Both the position numbers and the translations under genes were made by a program. Source: Eledone cirrhosa (Eukaryota > Mollusca > Cephalopoda > Octopoda > Eledonidae). From it: 64,000 nt of DNA. A model generated the notes under the pieces. That model was not told where the DNA came from. It saw nothing but the letters and a program-made list of their open reading frames with translations, and did no database searches. The first letter of the stretch is position 1, and each line of letters starts with the position of its first letter. The stretch is from contig OZ024743.1 in assembly GCA_964016885.1 (NCBI GenBank), positions 165,708,110 through 165,772,109 on the forward strand. The letters run 5' to 3'. Shown here one piece after another: positions 20,925-31,931 of the stretch.

Positions 20925-21589
20925 TCACATTCTTGTCTATAGAAACGGACATGTCAGTTAGCAGGCATACCCTCTTTTTAAAGTCCTTCAGTATTATATC
21001 AGGTCTATTTGCATCTATTTTTCGGTCTGTTTGGATGCTAAAGTTCCACAAAATTGAGATGTGACCTTTTTCAAGTACGGGAGATGGCTGATGCTCCCAC
21101 CAATTCTTTTGATGGAGCAGGTCAAAATGCTTACATATTACCCAATGTATGTATTATGCAGCTCTGTCATGCCTGTTTAGGTATTCGGTTGGAGCTATAG
21201 GACTACATATTGAAATTATAGGATCAATGATGTCTGGTTGTTTTTTACATACACGGCATAATGGGTTGCATCCATGTTTTATGATGTTGGCTTGATAATG
21301 TTTTGTTGGCAGACACTGATATAATCAGTCCTTCAGTCTCCGATTTCAGTCCAGAGGATGCCAACCACTGATGGGTTAAAGTTTTGTCAACATCACGATT
21401 GTTAGCTCTTTCTGGGTATTTTCCATACAGAAGATTTTCTTGCCATTTCTTATGAAGTTTCTGTAGCAGTTCTTTCTTTGCAGTTACTTTTACCTGCTTT
21501 GCTTTTTCTGTGCCTTTCATTTCAGCAGTAAATGGAACTTTTGAAATTTGTAGTCCATTATTACTGTGTTTTTCATTTCAGAAGTAAAG
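20925..21589 (-). pseudogene. LINE A (R4/Dong-like), endonuclease part, 3'-truncated
   Basis: Minus-strand frames match LINE C (36580-39672). 20863-21051 encodes the restriction-like endonuclease segment DRKIDANRPDIILKDFKKRV with acidic D after RPD, and 21245-21520 encodes KVTAKKELLQKLHKKW and the sequence before the CCHC finger. Small indels and stops break the frame. Homology to C stops at about 20925, so the last 120 residues and the 3'UTR are gone. This is the left half of LINE A; the right half resumes at 26856 after the gypsy insertion. Near 21540-21590 a short duplicated piece of the same region lies beside the LTR. Confidence 0.85.
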
Positions 21590-21593
21590 GGAA

Positions 21594-22080
21594 TTTAGAA
21601 TGTTAGTATCAGTGTATATATATTATTAAAAATAACAATAATTGCAGGTGCATGTTGTGACATGGTTTTACTTCACAGAAGTCAAATAAATTAATAGAAA
21701 TAATTTTTACCACATGTTGATGGTCAGTTGGTCGCAACTCCCAGACTGGAGCGTGTAGAGAAAGAGAGAGAGAGAAGACAGCAGTCATCTCTTCATAAGA
21801 CAGGATTTATCTCTAGGGAGAGAAAGCAGGAATCGTCTCTTGAAGGTTGAAGTCGTTCTTTTCAGCTGCGGCGTAGGAAGTGAGAGAGAGTGGCTTAAGT
21901 TCTCAAATATATAGTCCCCAGGGGGACGCAACTCCATTTAGTACATGGATCTGCCACTGGGAGTCGCGACCGTCACAAAAGGACGCAACTCCTATACTTA
22001 TCTTCCACTGGGAGTCGCAACCGTCACAAAGGGACGCAATTCCTATACGTTCTGAGGTCCAGCCGTAAGGGGTCGCTACA
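21594..22080 (-). repeat. Gypsy 3' LTR
   Basis: On the minus strand it begins TGTAGCGACC. It is about 54 bp longer than the other LTR because the block containing CCACTGGGAGTCGCAACCGT is tandemly repeated. On the plus strand it ends GGGGTCGCTACA at 22080. Confidence 0.92.
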
Positions 22081-22520
22081 GTACCCTCCTCCAGACGATA
22101 GGCGAAAGCCCGAAGGCAATTGTAGCGAACCCACAAGCATGGGCTCCCAGCACAGGCATGAAATATTAACGAAAAGGTACATGTATAAATCAAGCATGAA
22201 ATAGTAACGAAAGGGTACATGTATACATAGTAATACAATAAAGAGAAAAACAAAAAGGCTCCAGTGGCCAGTTCACATAAAAACAGTTTGGCAGAGTTTT
22301 TTGGGCCAGTGGACTCTTCGACCGGAACGGCTCGTGGTCTTGTATGTAGGTGAAGGTGGGGCAGAAGGAGCAGGTGTATGCATAAGAGAGAGAGATTGAG
22401 GTATTTATGGCTCGGGTGTATGAGCGTCATTGTATTCCCTTTTTAGTCTATCCACCGAAATTGTCTCTCCGGGCCCCTTAATGTCTACTGTGAAATGTTT
22501 GTTAGTACGTGATAACACAC
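22081..22520 (-). other. Gypsy region between pol end and 3' LTR
   Basis: The minus strand still reads TISVDRLKREYNDAHTPEP, the C-terminal tail of pol, after a stop that replaces a tyrosine codon near 22529. The rest, toward the LTR, is non-coding. Confidence 0.6.
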
Positions 22521-22521
22521 G

Positions 22522-23407
22522 TTAGGGTCCAGAATATGGCTGTGTGAGGGGTGGAGTAACCGCGTCGTTTCTGACGAATACATGTGTCCACGAGGCAATA
22601 TTCCTCGGGACTGCAGCTTTAATAGTTTGTTTCCTAGTATTCATGGGCGGTAAGTCTTGAAAATAGGAGCGCAAACGAGATACGTAGGAAACAGGGTCCT
22701 GAAAAGCAAGATCAACAGGGGCAAGCATTTGCCCAGGCAACGCTAGAAGAGCACCATACAGTAATTCGGCCGGGGAGAACCCAAGGTCCTCCTTTATTGA
22801 TGACCGAATTCCTAACAACACAACAGGAAGGTACTCGCTCCAATGTTGAGAGTCTGGATAGGCGCGAAGAGCGGCCTTTAATTGGCGGTGGAATCGTTCC
22901 ACCATTCCGTTCTAAGCAGGATGATAAGCTGTGGTCCGAATCCGTTGAGCACCAATGATCTTTGTCAGCTCCGAGAAGTGATGAGACTTCAATTGTCTAC
23001 CACGGTCTGTGGTGACTGTAGTTGATACCCCAAAGCGGCCATCGCGAAAAACGATCGATGCAGGTCAAGAGGTAAGAATATCCACTACTGAATGGCCAAG
23101 GTCCAACGATATCAATGTGTATGTGTTGAAACCGAGCATCTGGAGTACTGAAAGTACCAAGTGGAGTCCGGATGTGTCTGTGAACTTTAGATCTCTGACA
23201 CTGTGTGCAGGAACGGCACCAGACAGTAATTTCTCGCCTCATATTGGGCCAGAAAAATCTAGCCATTATGAGCTTTACTGTGGCTGAAATTCCTGGGTAA
23301 GAAATACTGTGCAAAGCAAGGAACACAATTCGACGGTGAGTCTCGGGAACATAAGGTCGTGGTGAATCCGTAGATTGGTCGACAAGGGCAGATATTTGAA
23401 GATACAA
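22522..23407 (-). pseudogene. Gypsy integrase (broken)
   Basis: 23407-22997 holds the HHCC zinc-binding region (HRRIVFLALHSISYPG ... CRSCTQCQRSK, the two H and two C) and the first catalytic Asp in HIDIVGPWP. About 25 residues between RFSRWP and the second catalytic region [11 protein letters not shown] are deleted, with a frame change near 22997-23030. A stop replaces Gln just before NGMVERFHRQ, which carries the third acidic residue (E). 22905-22522 continues to the C-terminal domain and ends at a further premature stop. The integrase would insert cDNA copies; this one cannot be functional. Confidence 0.88.
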
Positions 23408-23490
23408 TTCGCAAACTCGGCTGAAAGAGTATCCAACGATTGGAGTGCAGGTTGGTCTGCAGCTAAACGACCTAAGTCGATCTCCTGGGA

Positions 23491-24410
23491 TTACGAGATG
23501 GAGCTGATTGGCAAACGTGACAATGCGTCTGCAGCTATGTTAAGCGAGCCAGCAATGTGCTGGATATCAATTGTAAATTGCGAAACGTAATCCAGGTGCC
23601 TTTTCTCTCTGGGTGAATATCTATCGGCTTTAGCCCTCAAAGCGAAGGTCAGACGTTTGTGGTCAGTTAAAACAGTAAAATTTCTCCCCTCAAGAATATG
23701 AGAGAAATGTTTCGCCGACAGATATATGGCTAATAATTCCCGCCCAAACGTGTTGTAACGCGTTTCTGCTGGTTTCAGCTTCCTTGAGAAAAATGCCAAA
23801 GGTTGTTGGTTTCCAGCATTATACTGCTGGAAAACTGCTCCCACAGCGGTATCAGATGCATCAACACAAAACGAAAGCTTGGCCTCTGGTACCGGGTGGG
23901 CTAGCAAAGATGAACTAGCGAGTGCTGTCTTGGCAATCTGGAAGTCTTTAAGCTGTCCTTGTGTCAAGGAAATATCCTCTTTCTTCTTACGACGATTTTC
24001 AAAATGTCAGTAAGGGAAGATAGCAAATTAGCACAATGAGGAACGAAACGCCTATAGAAATTGATTAGGCCTAAGAAGTGACGCAACTGGTGAAGTGTAG
24101 TAGGCGGAGGTAAATCCTGTATGGCTCGAACTCGCTGGGGAGGCGGCCTAATACCATCGGCGGCGATGAGGTGGCCCAAAATATTTAGCGAAGTGGAACC
24201 GAAAACACACTTTGCGGGATTCACACGAACGCGGTAATCCTGAAGTCGCCGAAATAAAAGATGCATGTGACGCATATGCTCTTCCGGAGAGGAACTAGCG
24301 ACGAGAAGATCGTCTATGTATGCATAAACGAAGTCCAGACCACGAGTGACTTCGTCTATGAACCGCTGAAAAGTGCTAGCGGCGTTCCTGAGTCCGAAAG
24401 GCATGGTCAA
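23491..24410 (-). pseudogene. Gypsy reverse transcriptase (fingers/palm end) and RNase H
   Basis: 24410-23964 begins [19 protein letters not shown] and contains the catalytic box YIDD, then ILGHLIAADGI and the connection LRHFLGLINFYRRF. A frameshift near 23964 joins it to 23967-23491, where RNase H reads LSFCVDASDTAVGAVFQQ (catalytic D), FGRELLAIY (catalytic E), VLTDHKRL (catalytic D) and ADALSRL (catalytic D). All four RNase H acidic residues are visible. RT copies the genomic RNA and RNase H removes it. It continues without a gap from the upstream RT segment, with one more frame change near 24390. Confidence 0.9.
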
Positions 24411-25026
24411 AAAATTCGAAGGATCCGAAAGGAGTTGTAATCGCCGTTTTCGGAATATCCTCTTTCCTGACCGGAATTTGGTGGTAAGCTCGCACTAAAT
24501 CTAGTTTTGAGAAAATCTTACACCCCTGCAATGACGATCCGAAATCCTGGAGATGGGGGATGGGATACCTATCCGGGACGGTCATAGCATTTAACCTCCT
24601 ATAATCCCCAGTGGGTCTCCAGTCGCCGGAAGCCTTGGGCACCATGTGTAACGGTGAAGCCCAAGGACTCGTAGATGGGTTAATAATGCCCAGCTACAGC
24701 ATATGGTCGAACTCGGACCGTGCTGCCTTTAATCTGTCTTCCGGTAAGCGGCGTGGACGCGAAAACACTGGAGCACCGGTGGTGGAAATAAAATATTCAG
24801 TTGAGTGGGTTGGCTCAGTGACTCGAAAATTTCCATCGGTGAGCTCCGGGAAAGAACCTAACAACGAATGGTAGGCGTCTCCAGCGGCAGCGATGAAGAA
24901 TATGGGGCTGTCTGTTGGAGCATTGGCTTTCCGGCCACGAATTGAAAAACCGGTGATGTCATCCACCAGGCGTTGGCCACGGACATCCACAGTCAAAGAG
25001 AAGTTGTGGAGGTCAACTGCTCCCAT
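24376..25026 (-). pseudogene. Gypsy protease remnant and RT N-terminal part
   Basis: 25026-24694 reads HNFSLTVDVRGQRLVDDITG, the sequence that normally follows protease, then FSRPRRLPEDRLKAARSEF, the start of RT. 24645-24376 continues [20 protein letters not shown] and [15 protein letters not shown] with the first catalytic Asp. A stop or frame change separates them near 24650-24694. The protease active site (a D-T/S-G motif) is not found between gag and this segment, so a deletion near 25020-25060 has removed most of protease. Confidence 0.85.
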
Positions 25027-25039
25027 CAGCGGACCTCTT

Positions 25040-25910
25040 TGGCGTTTCCCGCCTTATGAAACGATCAAAGTTGCACGCAGTGGTTCGCGATCTCCGTAAA
25101 ACGCTCGTGGTACCAGCATAAAGATGAAGCTGGTGACGTGGGGCGGCATCTAAAAGAGTGAGATCTCCCGCGGTTGTGCGAGCACGAACGGACACCACAC
25201 CAGACCTTCATCTTCTGGAGCTCCAGGGTGAGTTCCTGAATGGACTTCTGCATCGCCATAATGGCTAAGCTGTCTGTAGGAGTTGCGGCGCAGATGGCAT
25301 GGCCAGGTGTGGCCTGAGCTGGTTGGGAAACAGCGGTAAGGGCTTCCCTGCCTCCAGCACCCATGACTTCAAAAACTTTGTCCGCAGAGGCAGCAAGCTG
25401 ATCCAGTGTGCAAGTGTCCCTAATGGGGGCTAAAATTGCCTGTACGTTGGTCGGTAGGCGCGAGAAGAACAACTGCTTCAATATGGCAGATTCCGCTACT
25501 GACCCCTCCATTAGGTCCTTTATTCGCCTTAGGAGGTTCGATCGGGTGCCATCACCGATTTGCTCTAGATGGACCAGAGCCCTAAATCTTTTTTCTGTGA
25601 ACTGTGCAGTCCGGCTGAGTATTTCAGCCTTCAGAGACTTGTACGTCGCGTCGGTTGGTGTCTCTAACACCAGGTCCTTAATCGCTGGGATAAGTGCCGG
25701 CGGAATTGCATTAAGGACTAGGGGACGCTGTCGTGCTTCGTCGATTCTGTTCGCCTCGAAAATTGCTTCGAGTTGGGCGAACCATAACCTTACGTCGCCC
25801 GTGTATGTAGGTAGAACAGAATGAGATGCTATTGGTATGCCGTAGGTAATCTGCCAAAAAATTGTCTCCGTTTGGAAAAATGCCTCCAACACGAATGAAA
25901 AGGAAAACAA
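25040..25910 (-). pseudogene. Gypsy gag (capsid and nucleocapsid-like)
   Basis: A 281-residue frame contains the capsid-like sequence YTGDVRLWFAQLEAIFEANR, then LEQIGDGTRSNLLRRIKDLM and FFSRLPTNVQAILAPI, a helical arrangement typical of Ty3/gypsy gag. Near the C-terminus LCWYHERFTEIANHC resembles the Cys/His segment preceding protease in this group, but a frame change near 25190-25210 disturbs it. The first residues up to about 25 are not gag-like, and the real start may be upstream in another frame. Gag packages the element RNA. Confidence 0.82.
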
Positions 25911-26422
25911 AATCGCTTGTTTTTCTCTGTCAAATAACTGGACAGGAAAAAGAATGCATCCGAAACAACATGTAAAGGAGCGACTAACCGAGCGATGTCA
26001 TTAACAAGGTATAGGCAGGGAATTTAAAACTAAAACCAACATGGCGGACGATTTCGCGCCAAAAACACTATTGATGGAGAAGAAAGCCGCCATCTTGTCA
26101 TCCTCAAAGATTTTAGCCAGAGAAAAGAAGAGAAGAAGAAAAGAAGAAAAAACATTCATACAATTGTTGTTTTGCTAGGAAGCTAGCAGCAATATCATCT
26201 ATTATTTTTTCTTGTGTGTGTGTTTGTGTGTAAATAAATGGAATATTCGCTTTGCCCATATGAGGAGTTTGATTGTTAAATGTTACAGATAAACATGCTA
26301 AAATCAGTAAAATACAGCCAGATCAGAATGAAGCGTGTTGTTCTGTATTAAATGTTTTTTTCTTTTTTTTTATATACACATAATAACGCTTCCCTTTTTT
26401 TTTTTTTTTTCGGTGTCACCAA
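25911..26422 (-). other. Gypsy 5' leader with primer-binding-site-like sequence
   Basis: Non-coding stretch between gag and the 5' LTR. It ends at the LTR with TTGGTGACACCG on the minus strand (26422-26411), the expected place for tRNA priming, next to a poly-A (T on plus) stretch. Confidence 0.6.
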
Positions 26423-26855
26423 TTTAGAATGTTAGTTACAGTGTATATGTATTATTAAAAATAACAATAATTCCAGGTACATGTTGTGACATGGTTTTAC
26501 TTCACAGAAGTCAAATAAATTAATAGAAATAATTTTTACCACATGTTGATGGTCAGTTGGTCGCAACTCCCAGACTGGAGCGTGTAGAGAAAGAGAGAGA
26601 GAAGACAGGAGTCATCTCTTCATAAGACAGGATTCATCTCTAGGGAGAGAAAGCAGGAATCGTCTCTTGAAGGTTGAAGTCGTTCTTTTCAGCTGCGGCG
26701 TAGGAAGTGAGAGAGAGTGGCTTAAGTTCTCAAATATATAGTCCCCAGGGGGACGCAACTCCATTTAGTACATGGATCTGCCACTGGGAGTCGCGACCGT
26801 CACAAAGGGACGCAACTCCTATACGTTCTGAGTTCCAGCCGTAGGGGGTGCTACA
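26423..26855 (-). repeat. Gypsy 5' LTR
   Basis: Matches 21594-22080 apart from about ten substitutions and the missing 54-bp duplication. It should carry the promoter, but no TATA box can be assigned with confidence. Confidence 0.92.
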
Positions 26856-28840
26856 GGAACTTCTGAAATTTGTAGTTCATTACTGTATCTTTGTACATCT
26901 TTTGTAATGGAGTATGGTCTTTTGATGCTTTCGTGTTTCAAAACGAGTTTGATCATCCAATCATGTGATCCCTTAGATATGTAGATAATCCAGTTGTTGC
27001 AGTTTTCAAAGTAATATTCTAACTGGATTAATCCATGTCCTCCTTCTTTCCTAGGGAGATATATTCTATCTGTATCTGCCTTAGCGTGATGTATTCTGTG
27101 CATGTTTAGGAATTTTCTAATTTTTGTATCGAGCCTACGGATCTCTGTGCTTGACCAGTTGATGACATTGTAACTGTAAGTTACTACTGGTATGGCAAGC
27201 GTGTTTATGGCATCGATCCTATTCCTTGCATTCAACTCCGTTCTTAAGATTGCTCTTACTCCGCGGTAACATTCCTTCCTTATCCTTTCCTCATTATCGA
27301 GTGTTGATTCCGTCTCCTTCACAAACACCTAGATATTTGTAAGTTTCCTCTTGATCAAGTTCTCTTATCACATTCCCCCGATCAAGATTAATGTCTGAAC
27401 TTCTCAGCAGCTTTCCTCTGTTCAACGTGGCTTTGGCGCATTTATCTAGTCCAAACTCTATTTTAATATCATCACTGAACTGCTTGGCAATGGCCCTTGC
27501 AATTGCTCATCATTTTTTGCAAATAGTTTCAGGTCATCGATGTAGAACAAGTGATTAATGGTTTTGTCATAGACTTTATATACTGAAAGCAGCGATTCTT
27601 TGCTTAAACTTTAATCTGTTATTTTTATATATATATATATTAATATATATGTATATATATATATATTAAAATAACAGATTAAACTTTATATACTTAATGG
27701 TATAAGTGCGATGCAAAATAAAAGCGGTGATAAAAAGTCACCCTGAAAAATTTCACAATTAATATCAACTTCTCCAGCTTCTAGTGATTTTGCACTATTC
27801 AAAAGGAGTGTTGTTTATTATGTTTTCATACTGAATGATAGGAACCTCCTGACAACGGGAGATATTTTGAAAATCTCCAAACACTTTTCAATCCAACTGT
27901 GTGGCAAACTATCGAAAGGTTTTTTGTAATCTATCCAAGCAATTGATAGATTTTTGTGTCTATTATGACAATCTTCCAGTATCATTTTGTTAACCAAAAG
28001 CTGATCTTTACAGCCATATGATCCTCGTTTACACCCTTTCTGCTCATTGGGAAATAGATCATTTGTTATCAGGTGGTCATATGTATATTCAGTTAGGACT
28101 GATGATAAAATTTTATACATTGTGGTCAAGCAAGTTATCGGTCTGTAATTTTTGGGATTGTTTGTCTCATCATTCTTCGGAAGTAGGAATGTATTGCTGG
28201 TAACTAGCCATGGTGGTATTTTTCTGGCTCCTTAACCATTTCATGTAAAATTGGGCTAACATCTCATGAGACTCTGTGAAGGCATTTATCCAAAAATTTT
28301 GTATTTTGTCTTTTCCTGGGGATTTCCATTTGCTGGATTTTCTAAGAGCTAAACGCAGATGTTCAACTGTTGTATTTTCCCATGTTTGTTCTTGAAGGTG
28401 AGCTGTATTTGTCTGTCTATCCATGGGGCATATATATTATAAACTTTTTCTTCGGCCCAGATCTCCTCCCAGAACGCTTGCACTTCCTCCTTGGGTGGTA
28501 TTCATTTAGCAGTTATTGTTGACTTGCCTATTTTTCTGTAGAAGTTTCTTTGGTTGTTTTTGAACATATTATTGTCCTTATGGAATCTCGATCGTTTTTC
28601 AAAGCGCCTTATACGAACAGCTTTGGCCGACACGTTTTGCTTGATTGTTTCTATCATCGTGTCTATGTCGCTTGTTGATTTTATAGTGTATTTTCTTTTC
28701 AATTTTCTGAGTTGAGTCTGTTTTACATTTTCACCTACTTTGTAGTTTGCTAAAATTTCTATGTCAGATCGAAGAAGATTTATTTGGCGATTGATGCCAA
28801 GTAGTTTTTTTTTTGTGGGCATTCCTTTGTTTTTTTCATT
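26856..28840 (-). pseudogene. LINE A (R4-like), reverse transcriptase and thumb region
   Basis: Right half of LINE A. 27328-26819 encodes the region after RT (RIDAINTLAIPVVTYSYNVI, IYLPRKEGGHGLIQLEYYFE). The RT core lies in 28129-27818 (LFPNEQKGCKRGSYGCKDQL, IDYKKPFDSLPHSWIEKCLE) and 28424-28170 (RKSSKWKSPGKDKIQNFWIN). 28822-28502 is the region before RT. The first catalytic Asp context is IDYKK; the YMDD box seen in LINE C lies near 27530 but in a broken frame. Compared with C there are many indels. A 110-bp foreign palindrome interrupts it at 27583-27690. Confidence 0.88.
27583..27690. repeat. PLE-tail palindrome inserted in LINE A
   Basis: 27584-27630 matches the AAAGCAGCGATTCTTTGC repeat of 19985-20040. 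After a TA stretch the sequence AAAATAACAGATTAAACTTT returns in inverse orientation. It replaces about 26 bp present in LINE C. Confidence 0.8.
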
Positions 28841-28886
28841 TTAACTCCACATAAGTGAGTGGTGACTTTAGCCGATGCATAATAGA

Positions 28887-29100
28887 GATGATTTAGATCA
28901 ATAATTGTATCTACTTTTGGCACAAGGCCAGCAATTACCCAATGCATTACTAGTACTTTATTCTATCGACCCCGGAAGGATGAAAGGCAAAGTTAACCTC
29001 TCATCCTTCCGGGGTCGGTAGAATAAAGTACCAGTAATGCATTGGGTAATTGCTGGCCTTGTGCCAAAAGTAGAAACAATTATTGATCTAAATCATCTCT
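28887..29100. mobile_element. Snapback SINE: two 3' SINE fragments head to head
   Basis: 28887-28993 and 28999-29100 are reverse complements, including the tail GGCACAAGGCCAGCAATTAC and the host-derived AGAGATGATTTAGATCAATA at the outer ends. Only the 3' half of the SINE is present in each arm. LINE C at 39400 has the uninterrupted host sequence. Confidence 0.9.
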
Positions 29101-29835
29101 ACTTAGATCAATAATGTTTAGTTTACTTGTGATGATAATGTATTTGAGAGCTATGTATTTGAGAGCTATGTTAGTCTTGCGTATTATCCTTTGGTTTTGG
29201 TTGGATTTCTGGATCTTAGGGAGGTTGTCTCGTTCCCCCATGTCAGATTCTTTCATTTTCATCCATTCGATCATAATTTCATTCTTCAAGTTTGCGAGTT
29301 CATTCTCATTCATTTCTTTATCATTTACGATCTCATTGTTTTCATTTTGAGTTTCATCTTGAGCATGCACTCCTTCCACTTTTTCGATCCTTTCTTTAAT
29401 TTGTTCTGCTGTCAGTGATTCCGCCCCGACTCTGGGATTTAAGGTGTTACAATTTACTTCGTTTTCACTGACACATGTTTCATTTTCCCTTCGCTGACTT
29501 TGCGCTAATTGCTTGATCTGATCAATTTCTATGTCAGTTAGTAACTTCTTCTTAACAATATTTCTTCGTATATTGGCTAGTTTGTTACTGTCAATATAGC
29601 CTCTGTTTTCGGGATGTTTCTTTTTCCAGTTGATATATGTCTGTTCTGTATTCGATCTATTTGATGGGTAGTACATGACAGTGTAGAAAGCCTCAAGGAC
29701 TTCTTTATTGTCTTCCCTTGACCATTTTCCTTTCTTTTTCTTTGGATTTCTTGGTGGTGAGCATGGAGGGCCAACAGTAGGAGTATTCCGGTTATGGGAG
29801 GTCTCCAGCTCCAAATTGATGGGAAGGTTTGAACC
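29080..29835 (-). pseudogene. LINE A N-terminal region with Myb-like DNA-binding domain
   Basis: A 244-residue frame starting near 29814 contains the basic KKKKGKWSREDNKEVLEAFY and then YINWKKKHPENRG...LANIRRNIVKKKLL, a Myb/SANT-like helix-rich region found at the N-terminus of R2/R4-group LINEs. An acidic Glu/Asn-rich stretch follows (QDETQNENNEIVNDKEMNEN). The reading frame is open through the position where C and E carry a stop (here MYYPSN). The downstream end runs into the snapback SINE. Confidence 0.8.
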
Positions 29836-29860
29836 ATTAACTGAATGTTCGACCCCAGTC

Positions 29861-30237
29861 GACGGCCGATCTGGTATGAGTTTTTATCATTTGACATTGG
29901 ATATATTTTGTTACGTTTTTATCATTGACCCGGGTGACGGCCGATCTGGTATGAGTTTTTATCATTTGACATTGGATATATTTTGTTACGTTTTTATCAT
30001 TGACCCGGGTGACGGCCGATCTGGTATGAGTTTTTATCATTTGACATTGGATATATTTTGTTACGTTTTTATCATTGACCCGGGTGACGGCCGATCTGGT
30101 ATGAGTTTTTATCATTTGACATTGGATATATTTTGTTACGTTTTTATCATTGACCCGGGTGACGGCCGATCCGGTATGAGTTTTTATCATTTGACATTGG
30201 ATATATTTTGTTACGTTTTATCCTTAACCGCCAAGGG
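29861..30237 (-). repeat. Five 75-bp tandem repeats upstream of LINE A
   Basis: Copies start at 29861, 29936, 30011, 30086 and 30161 (GACGGCCGATCTGGTATGAG on plus); the last is incomplete. LINEs C and E have only one such unit at the same place. Because 75 is a multiple of three, frames run through on both strands and give false repeat proteins. Confidence 0.95.
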
Positions 30238-30445
30238 GTAATCAATTCGAGTTACCACTCCTAGGACGAGTGTCAACCAAGACTGGAGGGGTCGTCCTCT
30301 CCTTGAGACACGGCTATTCCTCGCCGGCCGCCATCCCGGTATTTCTTGGTCATGGTTTTTTTTTGGTTTTTTAAATTGTTATTATTATGAGTGATCCCTT
30401 ATTGTGAGCCCTGTGTGGCTAATAAAGAAATTATTACTTAAATAT
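30238..30445 (-). mobile_element. LINE A 5'UTR
   Basis: Matches 40260-40480 upstream of C and 47110-47330 upstream of E (CGGCCGCCATCCCGGTATTT). GC-rich compared with surroundings. The element's 5' end is near 30445. Whether it folds as an HDV-like ribozyme, as in R2, was not determined. Confidence 0.7.
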
Positions 30446-31827
30446 ACTTGTGGCCTTTGTTGAAGTTGCCTTTGTTGTTGTTGTTGGCTATGCCGGCAGT
30501 GCTGGGGCTTTTTCCGGAGGGAGGAGGGGGAGTTCTATTGTTGGTGGGAGTCTTCAGTGCCATTGTAGTTGTAAATGTTGAGATGTTCAATATTTTCTTT
30601 TGACCGGGTCACTAAGTCATTCTATTTATATCTTTTGGTAGCTTCTCCCTATCTAATCTTGGTTAATGTTAGTGCTACCTTCCCTCTCCTTCTCAGAAAA
30701 TTGTTATGTCAACTTTTAAGTTAACAGAAGGTAGTGGGGGAATAGTGGTGGTAGCAATGATGGAGTGGTGGCGGTAGTGATGGGGTAGTGGTACAGTAGT
30801 GATGGCGTTGTTGTTGGTGTTGGTTTGTCTCTTGTTAAATTTTGTAGCCACTACAACGTATTGTGTTTGTTTGATATTTGTGTAAGCAGTAGCTATGTAG
30901 TAGCTATGTTTAATATACATGTTGACATATTTCCTTAATATTTGAACTAAAAACTTTGAGAAAACTTGAGAATCAATAATAATAATTATTATTATTAATA
31001 GCAGAAAAACCACCCTTCTGGTGGTTTTTCTGCTAGCATGTGTACTGTGCATATTGATATTATACGCAAATATATATACATATAGATATGATACATTAAA
31101 CGAAATCGTAATTGACAATATACACAGAAATTGAACGAAGTCTGCATTACTCTCTCTTCTGTAATCCATGATACATTAAAAAAGACGATATTATATATAA
31201 ACTGCATTAGGAAAAAAATTAGTGACGGAAATATGTGATGTTTTTATAAGCTATCGCTAACCGGAAGTGTTGGTATTTGAAAATTTTGAAGAAGTGAATC
31301 TTAAAATAAGTAATAAAATTATTTATATTTAATCAAGAATTACGAAATTTAGTAGATAAATTATGTAATATTCATTCATTATTTATTCAAAGTAATCCAA
31401 CTTATTTTACAAATGGATAAAAAAATGTATTCTGGGTGCAGTCCCGCACTCCTTTCTTTATTAGAGTTAAGATGCTGGGATTGGTGGTGGTGATGGTGGT
31501 GAAATTGCCGTTATTTGGCTGTTGTATTTAGTGTACACAGAGGGGTTTTCTGCCATTTGAAACCATTTCCTTTTTTTAATGTAAAATTTATAATACAAAA
31601 TTAAATATTTGAGCCATGTGCCAGGGTGTTATGGGTCTCACTTCCTGAGAGATAAGGCTGATGCCTTATTTCCTATTTGTAATGAGAATTATTCTATCAC
31701 AATTGTTTTAAATATGTAAAAAATCAAAAACTTAAGGGAGCGATTCCATAACATTCTATCCACCACGTGCGTCTTTTTCTCTTATTTGTTGTTGTTGTTA
31801 GTGGTCTTGTTAGTTTTTTCTTCTCAG
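30446..31827. repeat. Unknown repeat unit H1
   Basis: Shares its order of blocks with H2 (35405-36377) and H3 (40546-41618): a GGCTATGCCGG start, GGGTCACTAAGTCATTCTAT, a GGT/GTA-rich region, GGTGAAATTGCCGTTA, TTTTAAATATGTAAAAA and CCACCACGTGCGTCTT near the end. No protein is recognised. A perfect hairpin lies at 31000-31034. Confidence 0.75.
31000..31034. repeat. Perfect 15-bp hairpin
   Basis: AGCAGAAAAACCACC and GGTGGTTTTTCTGCT separated by CTTCT. Confidence 0.9.
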
Positions 31828-31931
31828 TTATTATTATTATTATTATTATTATTGTTGTTCTTTGAGTCTGTCATTGATGTTATTTAACTGGAAAGTTTGT
31901 TGAAATGAATATCAAGCCACTACCTGCTGCC

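Larger units (their letters stand above)
21594..26855 (-). mobile_element. Ty3/gypsy LTR retrotransposon, complete ends, defective
   Basis: Two LTRs (21594-22080 and 26423-26855) flank gag-pol remnants on the minus strand. The target duplication GGAA is present at 21590-21593 and 26856-26859, and the interrupted host is LINE A. A primer-binding-site-like TTGGTGACACCG follows the 5' LTR at 26422-26411. The order gag, RT, RNase H, integrase is that of Ty3/gypsy elements. The LTRs differ at only about ten positions apart from one tandem duplication, so insertion is fairly recent, yet the coding part has frameshifts, stops and two deletions. Confidence 0.92.

Noticed and set aside
29708..30241. 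Frames made of 25-residue repeats on both strands
   Set aside because: Explained by the five 75-bp DNA repeats; no family match and not conserved in C or E.
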